Of a DNA stretch of 64,000 nt, positions 33,285 to 41,913 are shown one piece after another. The translations under genes were made by a program, and so were the position numbers. The first letter of the stretch is position 1, and every line of letters starts with the position of its first letter. Under the pieces are notes generated by a model, which worked only from the letters and a program-made list of their open reading frames with translations, made no database searches and was not told the DNA's origin. Source of the DNA: Microbotryum silenes-acaulis (lineage: Eukaryota; Basidiomycota; Microbotryomycetes; Microbotryales; Microbotryaceae); the NCBI GenBank assembly GCA_003665825.1, contig QPFY01000013.1, positions 310,001 to 374,000 of the forward strand, read 5' to 3'.

Positions 33285-36151
33285 GAGCATGGAAGACCGG
33301 GTTCTGGGTGAGCGCGATAGCGCCTTGATTGTCCCCAAGCAGACGAAGAGGCGACGATGTGTCAAGGCCGAGCTCGGTGAGGAGCGAGCGAAGGAAGACT
33401 GCCTCCTTGGCAGCGTGCGAAAGACCCAGATACTCGGCTTCCGTAGACGAACACGCCACTCGAGGTTGGAGACGAGATGACCACGATATCGCGCCACCAG
33501 CCAGTTTGAACAAGTAGCCCATCGTTGACCTCGACGTGTTCACATCGGATCCCCAGTCCGAGTCAGAGTACCCCTCGTATCCCAGCAAGGGTTCGTTGTT
33601 AGCCACGTAGTGGATGCCCAGATCGAGCGAGCCTTTGATGTACCGAAGGACGCGTTTGACAGCCTCGAGATGCGCTGCCCCCGCTTTGCCAACAAACCGA
33701 GAGAGATACCCCACAGCGTGTGCAAGATCGGGTCGGGTGGCAACAACGGCGTACATGAGGGAGCCGATCATAGAACGATAGGTCGAGTTGTCGGCTTCAT
33801 CGGGGTCGATCTCGGGCGACAGCTGGAGGTTGGCCTTCATTGGCGATTTGCAGGGATTGCAATCGGACATGCCAAAACGAGCCAACACGTCGACGAGGTA
33901 TTGGCGCTGCAGGAGGGTGATCCCGCCATCATCATGCCGGACGACCTGAACCCCTAGAATCCATTCGGCCGGGCCGAGACGTTTTACGCCGTAAAGGGTG
34001 TCGAGTTGATCCAGGACTCGATCGATCTCCCCAAGGTCGGGACCAAAGAAGAGGAGGTCGTCTACGTAGAGCGCGATGTAGTGATCACCCGAAACGTCGG
34101 CGCGCCTGTAAATGCATTCATCGCAGGCGAGGCGGCGGTAGCCGAGATTCGCTAGAGTGGCGTTGATCGTGTCGTTCCAGACTCGACCGGCTTGCTTGAG
34201 CCCGTAGATGGAACGGTGAAGGCGGAGGCACTTGCCGTCATAGCCTTCGATGCCAGTTGGGACGCGCATGTAGATCTCTTCCTCCAGGATGCCGTGCAGG
34301 TAGGCCTTGTCCACGTCGGCTTGTATGATGTGGTGGCCCCTGGAGGCTGCGTGCGCGACGAGAGCGCGAATGGAGGTGAACTTTGCCGTTGGTGCAAACG
34401 TCTTGTCAAAATCACCTGCCCGCTGTGCGCATCCCTGAGCTACGATGCGGTTCTTCAACGACAACATTTTGCCCGCCTTATCGCGTTTGGTCCGAAACAC
34501 GTGGCGACTCGGCAAGATAGTGGCTGCCCTGGGAACGGAGGCAAGGTCGACCACGCTGAACACCTTGAAGTCGTCCTTCATCGAGCGGAACTCCTCGATG
34601 GCACCAGCTTTCCAACCTTCCGCATGAGGGTGACGCATGGTTTCCTTCCAAGTGCTGGGATCGCTGGTGGGAAGCGTGAAAGGATCCTCGGGATCGGAGA
34701 GAGGACGGTCCGCCTTCGAGGTATCGATGCCGGCCTCCGCGAGATTGGCAACCAGCGCAACAACCTCGTTGCCGAGTGAGAATGCAAAGGCAGAAGGCGT
34801 TGAGCGCAAGGATGCGAGGGCTCCGTACCGAGCCGGCGGATTGTGCGCACGTGGGTCTGCGGGTGGCTGCCAGGCGGGGCCAGGGGCGTCGAAACGCAAG
34901 GCAGCCGGTGGGTCAACTTGCTCGGGGGCGACGTGCTCGGGGGGAACAATGACGACCCCGCTGTCGTCGTCCCCTGCGGCAGGAAGCGGGGACGCTCGGA
35001 TGCCCGTTGCTCGAGCAGGGAAGTCGTCCTCAAAGAATGTGACGCTGCGGGACTTGAAGACCTGTCTCGTGTCGAGGTCGAGCAGTCTGTACCCCTTGGA
35101 CTCGAGGTCGTAGCCAACGAAGACGAGTGGGATGCCTCGCGGATCGAGCTTGCTGCGTGGCTCGGTGGTAGAGGCCTTCCACGCTCGACAGCCGAACACG
35201 CGTAGATGGCCAGCTGAAGGTTTGGAACCGTACCAACGTGTGTGAGGCGTGGTGCCCGAGTTTGCAGAGTGCGGCGAGCGATTTTTGACGTAGACGTACG
35301 TCGCCAATGCCTCGGCCCACAAAGCGTGAGGTAGGCCCGACTGGTGGAGCATTGAGCGGACACCCTCGGTGATCGAGCGATTCGCACGTTCGGCGACTCC
35401 ATTCTGTTGAGGCGTGTCAGGGATAGAGAGCTGACGAGTAATGCCTTGCTCTTCCAGGAATCTGGAGAACTCGTTCGACATGAATTCACCCCCGTTATCC
35501 GAGCGGACCGCAAGGACTTTGCGCGACGTGGAGCGCTCCACCTTCGCGAGCCAGTATTTGAAGGCCGCAAAGGTGTCGGACTTGTGTGACATCGGAATCG
35601 CCCACAAATACCGAGAATGGTCGTCCACGATGACGAGAGCGTATCTCGCACCCCCTAATGACACGGCACCGTCGAACGCGAGGAGGTCCATGTGGACTCG
35701 TTCGAGCGGCTGAGCAGAGCGATTCGATGCGACGGCAGGGAACGGGTGATGCGTAATTTTGCCAGCTTGGCAAGTGTCACATTTCAAATCCTCGTTCGAA
35801 TCTACCCCCATGTTGACTCCCAACACGGCTTCAGTCGAAATCAACTGTCGGAGGGCGCGTGGGTGGAGGTGAGCGAAGCGTCCGTGCAAGACAGACATGG
35901 GAACGGCCACGAGCGCGCGCGGGAACGCACCCGCTTGATGAACGAGAGTAGCGACGTCGACGAGCGAGGCCTGCATGTGGTAAAGTCCGTTCTTGAGCTC
36001 GCCAGCGTGGCACACCGTGTCGGCGATGGAGACCGTTGCCTTGGCCCGAGTCAGACGGATGTCGTAACCCCCGACGTCGGCACGACTGGCGGAGAACAGG
36101 CTGACCGGAGCGGTGGGCACGAACAAGGCGTCGTTGAGTTGGGCGATGCTT

Positions 36152-36351
36152 GATGTGGGACCTCCTCCCACCGGCATGGACGCCTTCGCGAAGTACCAAG
36201 CGACGACCATCGAGCTGTTTAACACGCTCTCGGGGCACGGGCTTACGTTCGAGCAGATCGTGTCGTTCCGCCTTGTCCACTTCGGCAAGGACATGTATCG
36301 CGAGTACTACACACAGACGCTTAGCAAGGCTTGGACAAGCTACCAAGCCCG
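36152..36351 (+). repeat. Inverted-repeat arm 1 (gag duplicate)
   Basis: 200 bp, complementary to 36552-36752 with a single 1-bp indel (TTAGCAAGG here, TTAGGCAAGG there). It encodes gag from DVGPPPTGMDAFAK to LDKLPSP, in the orientation opposite to the rest of the element. Confidence 0.92.
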
Positions 36352-36551
36352 ACGGAGGTCCTTCAGTCGCTTCACACGCAGGCGGATCAGACGCCAGCTC
36401 CCAAGCCCGTCGCCGTGGCAAGCCCGATTGCGACAGCGGACAAGTCTACCGCGCCTCCTTTCTCCCCGTGCCACCACTGCGGAGGTCCGCACTGGAATCG
36501 CAAGTGCCCGGACAACAAGGCTGGGTCCAAGGGGAAGAAGACGAAGGCTCC
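36152..36551 (+). pseudogene. Inverted gag C-terminal fragment with zinc knuckle
   Basis: Read on the plus strand it continues gag beyond the point where the minus-strand copy is broken: PTEVLQSLHTQADQTPAP, then the CCHC knuckle CHHCGGPHWNRKC, then KAGSKGKKTKAP. So the gag C-terminus has been flipped in place. The 1-bp deletion at 36324 puts a frameshift between the two halves. Confidence 0.85.
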
Positions 36552-36752
36552 CGGGCTTGGTAGCTTGTCCAAGCCTTGCCTAAGCGTCTGTGTGTAGTAC
36601 TCGCGATACATGTCCTTGCCGAAGTGGACAAGGCGGAACGACACGATCTGCTCGAACGTAAGCCCGTGCCCCGAGAGCGTGTTAAACAGCTCGATGGTCG
36701 TCGCTTGGTACTTCGCGAAGGCGTCCATGCCGGTGGGAGGAGGTCCCACATC
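36552..36752 (-). repeat. Inverted-repeat arm 2 (gag, original orientation)
   Basis: The other arm of the near-perfect inverted repeat, with 200 bp of unique gag sequence between the arms (36352-36551). Transcripts crossing both arms could fold into a long hairpin. Confidence 0.92.
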
Positions 36753-37169
36753 GAGCAACGCTTGGAGACGGATGAGGATGTCAGCCACCGTGCCGGTACC
36801 GACCGCCTTCTTGATCATCTGCAAGACTTCCGCAGGAGTGTGGTCGTAACCATCTTTTATGTGTTTGCGGATGTCCGGTGAGACAGAACGCATCAGCAGC
36901 GCGACCGCTTGGAAATTAGCGTGATCGAGGTCCGTGCGCGTGTTTGGTGATTGGACGGGCGTCGCGAGGGTGCAATTCCAGTAGTCGCCGCCAAGGGCGC
37001 CCCGCACGTCGTCGATCCATTGCGACCAGCCCCCAGCGTTTCGCAGATGGCATGATGGGTCAACATCGCGTGGTTTGACGAGGACGATAGGGGTTGTTCC
37101 CCCTGTGACCATGAGATGAGTGGTCATGTCTTGATGACTCGAATTGGCTGGCCGCTCGGTTGGGCTCAT
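36552..37169 (-). pseudogene. copia gag, N-terminal two-thirds
   Basis: The ATG at 37169 lies four bases inside the LTR border. The product (DHANFQAVALLMRSVSPDIR, GYDHTPAEVLQMIKKAV, LFNTLSGHGLTFEQIV, FRLVHFGKDMYREYYTQTL) has the helical pattern of copia capsid (UBN2/retrotran_gag). After LPSP near 36552 it runs into the inverted segment, so the natural C-terminus, with its zinc knuckle, is cut off. Confidence 0.85.
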
Positions 37170-37173
37170 AACC
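37161..37173 (-). other. Primer-binding site matching the initiator tRNA anticodon arm
   Basis: Directly after the 5' LTR the element reads GGTTATGAGCCCA. This is complementary to TGGGCTCATAACC, the anticodon stem-loop of eukaryotic initiator tRNA-Met (loop CUCAUAA), not its 3' end. Copia of Drosophila and Ty5 are known to prime from such internal, half-tRNA sites. The gag ATG (37167-37169) is inside the site. Confidence 0.75.
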
Positions 37174-37239
37174 TATTGAAACTGAACAGCGATGTGCTGA
37201 ACGAGTTGACGGCAGGGACGAGCCAATGAGTTCGTAATC
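37174..37239 (-). repeat. 5' LTR of the copia element, inner part
   Basis: 66 bp matching the 3' LTR from CAGTTTCAATA back to the GTAATC site, where the nested transposon begins. Confidence 0.88.
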
Positions 37240-37282
37240 TATGGGCCGCCGTTTGGGCAACAAATGGATCTGCGCGCGCGGG
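37240..37282 (+). repeat. Left terminal inverted repeat of the nested transposon
   Basis: 43 bp, perfect complement of 38477-38519. It ends in a (GC)n stretch and GGG. Confidence 0.92.
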
Positions 37283-38476
37283 CTACTTGAGCGCTACGAT
37301 TCGTTTGTACGCGCGCCGAAAATCGTGCAATTGCGCGCCGATGGGCCTTCATACGCTCGTCATTCACAGCTTTGCATCCCTTGGATGCACTTTTGGTCTC
37401 TAACGCGCTCTGAATCCGTCGGAGTTGCGCGCTTTCCAGGAAAAACGTCTGTTTTTGGCCCCTATTGGGGGTCCACGCGCGTTTCGCTCGCTGTTAGACA
37501 CCGTATCCGCGCACGGAGGGGGCATCACACGCGCTGCAGCGCGCTCATGCGCGCGCAATCTACTCAATCTACGCGCTTTTTGGCATTTTTCCAAAAACAA
37601 AAACAAAATCGAAAAAATGATCTTGATTTATTCAATTTTCATAGCTAAATTCCGTACCCCGCAGTTCCCGCTTTTTACGATTTGCGCGCCTCGGAAGCTG
37701 CTTACACGCGCTCCCAAAACAGTTCTCACGCTCGCAGAATCGCAGATGCGACCGGAAACGCTCACACGCTCGCGGCTTTTTCTACTTGCGCGGGAACCGA
37801 CACCACTCAGAGGAGGTTTGCCTTTTTACTCCGCGGTGTGGAACTCATTTTCATGGCAGGAGGGCGTTTGCTCCGATTGCTAAGCTTTATGTATTTGCGA
37901 ATAGTGACATTGCTATGGTGTATTGGGTTGGTGGTGTGGCTGTTGAAAGCGTTCGAGGCTCAGGGCTGGGCACTCGGGCTCCATTGAGTTCCAGAGAAAG
38001 TAGGGCTCGTTCCAGATAATTATTTGTCGGGGTGGGCCGACAAATCCTGCGCCGGTGCTCCCGGCCAAGAGTCTTGGTATGCAGCAGCAGAATCGTATAT
38101 CAAACATCAGCACTGGAAGTCTGATCCAGCCTGAATCAGGAGGGCTCAAAGAGCTCCCAGCTTGCAACTTCGTAGTCGTACCTGCACCCTTGGCGGCCAA
38201 GTCCCTCTCCCAAGTCGGAATGATGCCATCTAACTTTATCATGATGGCAAGTGAAAGGCTGTTGAGTGAAACAGAGTCGTTATGAAAGCGGGGTATGACT
38301 GGACAAGGTTGACGTAGGGGCGGTGTGTGTGTGTGGAAGAAGGCGGCCGCCGGCCGCGCGAGTCCGCGCCAGTCGCGCATGTGCATGAACGACCGGAGAC
38401 AAGGGCTAGACGAGGCGCGGGCGCGCAGAAGCGTTCGGCGGCGCGCGCATATCCACATTTCTGAGCACGCGGAGGC

Positions 38477-38519
38477 CCCGCGCGCGCAGATCCATTTGTT
38501 GCCCAAACGGCGGCCCATA
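38477..38519 (-). repeat. Right terminal inverted repeat of the nested transposon
   Basis: 43 bp, perfect complement of 37240-37282, directly followed by the GTAATC duplication. Confidence 0.92.
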
Positions 38520-38525
38520 GTAATC

Positions 38526-38626
38526 AAGTGAAGAAGAGGAAGCAAAGACGCGAATAGCGCGCGCGACTAATACAAAGTGGAGACGCACGTAGTGCGGATT
38601 TAAGGCAAGAGTTATTTACTTCAACA
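38526..38626 (-). repeat. 5' LTR of the copia element, outer part
   Basis: 101 bp continuing the LTR interrupted at 37239. It ends (in plus orientation) TTCAACA next to the right AATTC duplication. Differences from the 3' LTR include GATTTAAGG for GAGTTGAGG. Confidence 0.88.
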
Positions 38627-38631
38627 AATTC
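38627..38631. repeat. Target-site duplication AATTC, right of the copia element
   Basis: Partner of 32718-32722. Confidence 0.85.
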
Positions 38632-38858
38632 TGCCAAGACGATCTTGATCTTTTCGTGAGCACTACTAGGGCTCGGGGGCCTCCCTGCGAGATTCAAGGT
38701 CGTTGCGAGCTCCGCCCGCACCTCCCGAACCGTGGGGGGAAAGAAGAATCGGCGCGCGCTCGCGCCTGAGATGCGTATTTGATGGACGTGTTTTGTGGTG
38801 CAATATTTGACTACCAACGATTCAGTTCGATGACGAAGCTTCAACAAATCGTCTTATC

Positions 38859-40500
38859 ATGGAGGAATCAGCCACAGCAGCGGAGCTCAACGAATTGGAG
38901 GGTCTCTGGAGGAAGAACTTCGAGTCGTGCAACGCCGAACAACGCGCTGTTGTCGAGACAGTTCTTGACTCGATTCTGAACAGCCGCGGAAAAGTCTTTT
39001 TCATTGATGCTCCGGGAGGGACAGGCAAAACGTTCTTGGAAAAAACGATCCTTGCTCGGATTCGGTTAGAGGGAAAACACGCTCTTGCCGTTGCATCATC
39101 GGGTATTGCTGCACTGCTACTGCCAAAAGGCAGAACGGCACATTCACGGTTTAAGATCCCGATCGACATCTTCGACAACTCTACATGCAATGTTCCGAAA
39201 CAAGGACAGCTCGCTGAGCTTTTTCGGATGTGCGACTTGATCGTCTGGGACGAAGCACCGATGCAGCACCGTCGATGTTTCCAGCTGGTGGACAGGATGT
39301 TGCAAGATGTGCGATCGTCAACGGCTCGGTTCGGTGGAGTGACCGTCGTGTTGGCAGGTGTGTGCCAATCTTTCAACAGCACAGCACAGCACAACATGAC
39401 TAACTGACCGGTTGGACTGTGACATCACAGGGGATCCGAAGCAATGCTTCCCGTTATTCCCAAGTCATCCCCTGCACAAATCGTCGACGCTTGCATCATG
39501 AATGCTGACTTCTGGGGGGAAGTTGAGGTGCTGCATCTCTCTGTAAGTAGTAGTCCTTCCTTGACTTTCAGACCCTATACTAACCGCGGCACGGTGCAAG
39601 CGCAGACAAACATGCGTCTTCTGGCCGCTGCAGACCGCATGACGGAAACGGAACGGGAAAAGGCACAGAACTTTGCAAATTGGCTCTTAAGAGTTGGAGA
39701 CGGTTCGGCGAACAAAACAGAAGACTCTATCGCGCTCCCACGTGAGCTTCTCCTACCGGCGACCACGAGGAACAGATCCGGGTTGATCAGACACGTTTAT
39801 CCCGTGCCGGCGCTCGAACTGGACAATATGTCAATAGGCGCAAAAGTCGAATACTTCCGAGATCGAGCAATTCTGGCACCCAAAAATCGCAGGTGGATCA
39901 GATCAACGACATGGTGCTCGACCTGCTGCCGGGTGACGCTCAAACGTTCTACAGCGCGGATTCGGTCGAAAACGAAGACGAATCACTATTCTCGATCGAG
40001 TACCTTCAGAGTCTCAACATCGCCGGGATGCCGTTGCACGCTGCAAAATTCAAAGTGGATGTCCCGTCATGCTCCTCAGAAACTTGGACCCCGCCGCGGG
40101 GCTGTGCAACGGCACAAGGCTGTTGTTAACTCGGTTACACATCCGCGTGCTCGAGGCCATCATTCTCACAGGAGATCATGCTGGACAACCCGTTTTGTTG
40201 CCACGGATCACGCTGAAGACAGGGTCATCGGCTGAGCTTCCGTTCACTCTGCATCGGACGCAGTTTCCGATTCGGCTCGTAATGGCTATGACGATCAACA
40301 AGTCGCAAGGCCAGTCACTCGCGCAGGTAGGAGTGTGTCTAGAGACACCCGTCTTTTCTCACGGCCAGTTGTACGTCGCGTTGTCCCGAGCAACGAATGT
40401 GGACGGTGTCAGAGTTTTGCTTCATCAGACTGAGAACGAAGAAGCGGATAATGTAACAGAAAATATAGTTTTTAGAATGGTATTTGAGTTGATGAAATGA
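38859..40500 (+). pseudogene. Helitron PIF1-like helicase, frameshifted
   Basis: From 38859 the product shows NAEQRAVVETVLDSI, Walker A DAPGGTGKTFLEKT, motif II VWDEAPMQHRRCF, then [44 protein letters not shown], then [14 protein letters not shown] and the final motif [16 protein letters not shown]. These define the helicase half of Helitron RepHel proteins. Two GT-AG introns fit: GTGTGC...CACAG at about 39359-39430, and GTAAGT...GCGCAG at about 39543-39605. Three single-base frame breaks remain (near 39447, 39890 and 40068). The Rep half is missing. So it is a relic rather than an active gene. Confidence 0.85.
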
Positions 40501-40777
40501 AGAGTTATCTCAAAGCTTCACTATACCTTCATGATGTCAACCAACCACCCATTCAGCCTCAGAGATGCGGACATTGAACGGGTGGGCCGACCCGAACTGT
40601 TCTCTCGACAAATCGGCCTCGAGCTCGCAACACCCGAAGCGGTCGTCGTGGAGGCTCTGCAACGATTACGGGACAAATTTTCTCATTGGACCACTACGGA
40701 TCCGTTACTGAACAGTACCGCAGCTGTTGCAGCAAAGTACATCACATTTCAGCGGGTCAACGGTTACGGTGTGAGGT

Positions 40778-40805
40778 GGCGCGCGGAGCGCGCCGCCGAA
40801 CCTAG
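40778..40805 (+). other. Helitron 3' terminus: hairpin plus CTAG
   Basis: GGCGCGC-GGA-GCGCGCC (40778-40794) is a perfect 7-bp stem with a 3-nt loop. CTAG follows eight bases later (40802-40805), then T. A GC hairpin a few bases before CTRR, with T as the next host base, is the established Helitron 3' end. Confidence 0.85.
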
Positions 40806-41712
40806 TTTGATTAGATGTAGATAGTAGCTACTCAAAGCGACCTCGGTAGCGGGCAGGTGAGTTTTAGGGGCTCGGAGCGTCAACTGGCGGTGCAGCGGCG
40901 CCGACATTTAAACCCAGGCGCACGCAGCGTCTACGCGTCTACCTACGACGCGCATGGGACGGAACGGCGGCGCCAAAGTGCGATTGAAAGCAGGTGAGAG
41001 GGTGTGACGCGCCCCTGGACCTTGGGGCATCCCAGGGGGAAGGTCGGGACTCGGCAGACTAGTCTCGGCACTCGACTCGGAAGCCGGGAGACACGCGCGT
41101 GGCGCACCGCGTGGTGGCGGTTTTGTCGTAGAGAGTCGATCTCTCGCCCTCTCGTACAGGATTTACAGGCAACCACGCGATGTTGAAGGGCAAGCGATCC
41201 GGAGTCCGGAGTTAAACAACGTGTACTTTGGGCGTTTGTGATCGAAACTCTGATTTTGCTTTTAGGCCCCTTTTGAACCTGGGTTTTGCGGTCCTTTTTA
41301 CGATGTTGCAAATCATGATTAGTGACCGAGGCTGATTTTCAGGGCCATTGGGAGGAGCTGCTCACACTCTTGGCGTTCCGTCCGCCGCTGAGCCGGTTCA
41401 GTTTGGCCACCCGGAAGACTCTTCGCCGATGATCAAGCCCTCCCGCTCCACCGGCCGACCTGTAGGCTTTAATTTGTGGGTCTATCACCGCCCCAAAGAA
41501 ACCGTGAGCACTTATATTGAACTTCTTATTGGGAGCAAGTGGCCAAGTGGCTTCACTTGACTATTTATCAAGGTAGAAGGTATCTCCCGACCCGCCAAAA
41601 GCATTCCTAGCCGGACGTTAAAACTTCTTGACTGCCGTATTCCGCTCAGTAAAGGCGAGTACCTGATGGAGACGTAAGCGGGATCTTTCGATTTACTCTC
41701 AATAAAGCTTAG
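40806..41712. other. Intergenic between Helitron and DNA ligase
   Basis: About 900 bp with no recognisable gene. Open frames are short. It presumably includes the ligase promoter. Confidence 0.5.
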
Positions 41713-41913
41713 CACGGTGCGCCTGAATTTGCTCTTGGAACCGCAAATCCTCAACGTGCAGTGAACAAGCGTCTGGGCCCGCCGCCGAGTCCGAATGAAG
41801 AGGTCCAAGCGGCAGCTCGTGCTCGGATTCGCCGGCGCGACGCGACGCGTGCACCCGCGCCATCTCTCGAGTTGGCTCCCGTTCAACTCGCACGATCCAC
41901 TACTGCGCTGTGC
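41713..41913 (+). other. Open, AUG-less leader in frame with DNA ligase I
   Basis: From the stop at 41710 the ligase frame is open for 67 codons up to the first ATG (41914). It contains no ATG, only near-cognates such as GTG (41761) and CTG. It encodes an Ala/Arg-rich segment (VQAAARARIRRRDATRAP) resembling a mitochondrial presequence. Yeast Cdc9 makes its mitochondrial form from an upstream in-frame AUG; here a near-cognate start or an upstream exon would be needed. Confidence 0.35.

Larger units (their letters stand above)
32878..36294 (-). pseudogene. copia pol polyprotein (integrase, reverse transcriptase, RNase H), protease lost
   Basis: The frame is open from 36294 to 33226. The first ~47 residues are antisense gag from the inverted segment, so true pol begins near 36150 (QLNDALFVPTAPVSLFSASR). 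Then follow the GAG-pre-integrase/zinc region (HGRFAHLHPRALRQL, CDTCQAGKITHHP), the integrase DDE core (HMDLLAFDG, VDDHSRYLWA, SDNGGEF), reverse transcriptase (NRIVAQGCAQRAGDFDKTFAP, ALYVDDLLFFG) and RNase H (GYSDSDWGSD, STEAEYLGLSHAAKE). The frame then hits a 201-nt interruption at 33084-33284, after which RNase H resumes (TKHLRMLEHFVREHV, DIFTKPLP) to a stop at 32878. The protease that should precede this block is missing. Confidence 0.9.
37240..38519. mobile_element. Non-autonomous DNA transposon with 43-bp TIRs, superfamily unassigned
   Basis: It lies inside the 5' LTR of the copia element. The empty site is known from the 3' LTR, so the borders are exact: 1,280 bp with a 6-bp target duplication GTAATC (37234-37239 and 38520-38525). 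TIRs at 37240-37282 and 38477-38519 are perfect over 43 bp and begin TATGGGCCGCCGTTTGGGCA. The left half is studded with ACGCGC/GCGCGC motifs. An AT-rich core lies at 37590-37670. No transposase is recognisable. A minus-strand frame in the right half (38000-38280) has intron-like signals and could be captured host sequence, but I cannot identify it. Confidence 0.9.
32723..38626 (-). mobile_element. Ty1/copia LTR retrotransposon, rearranged and with a nested insertion
   Basis: The whole element is flanked by AATTC duplications and runs right to left. Order in its own orientation: 5' LTR (split by a DNA transposon), primer-binding site, gag, an inverted duplicated gag piece, pol (integrase, reverse transcriptase, RNase H), polypurine tract, 3' LTR. 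Without the nested transposon it is about 4.6 kb. The LTRs differ at roughly five or six of 166 positions, so the insertion is not recent. The aspartic protease is absent and gag is broken, so this copy cannot be autonomous. Integrase preceding reverse transcriptase establishes the copia (Pseudoviridae) order. Confidence 0.95.
38632..40805 (+). mobile_element. Decayed Helitron, 3' part
   Basis: A PIF1-type helicase of Helitron type is followed by a canonical 3' terminus (hairpin and CTAG at 40778-40805). No Rep/HUH nickase domain is seen. The 5' end is not identifiable, and the copia insertion abuts it on the left, so the copia element may have landed inside this Helitron. Introns and frameshifts interrupt the coding part. 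Confidence 0.8.

Noticed and set aside
36113..36583. Plus-strand open frame looking like a separate gag gene
   Set aside because: It is the inverted gag fragment of the minus-strand copia element, frameshifted after the first arm.
37240..38519. hAT or MITE of a common superfamily
   Set aside because: The empty-site comparison gives a 6-bp duplication, not 8 bp (hAT), 9 bp (Mutator), 3 bp (PIF) or TA (Tc1).
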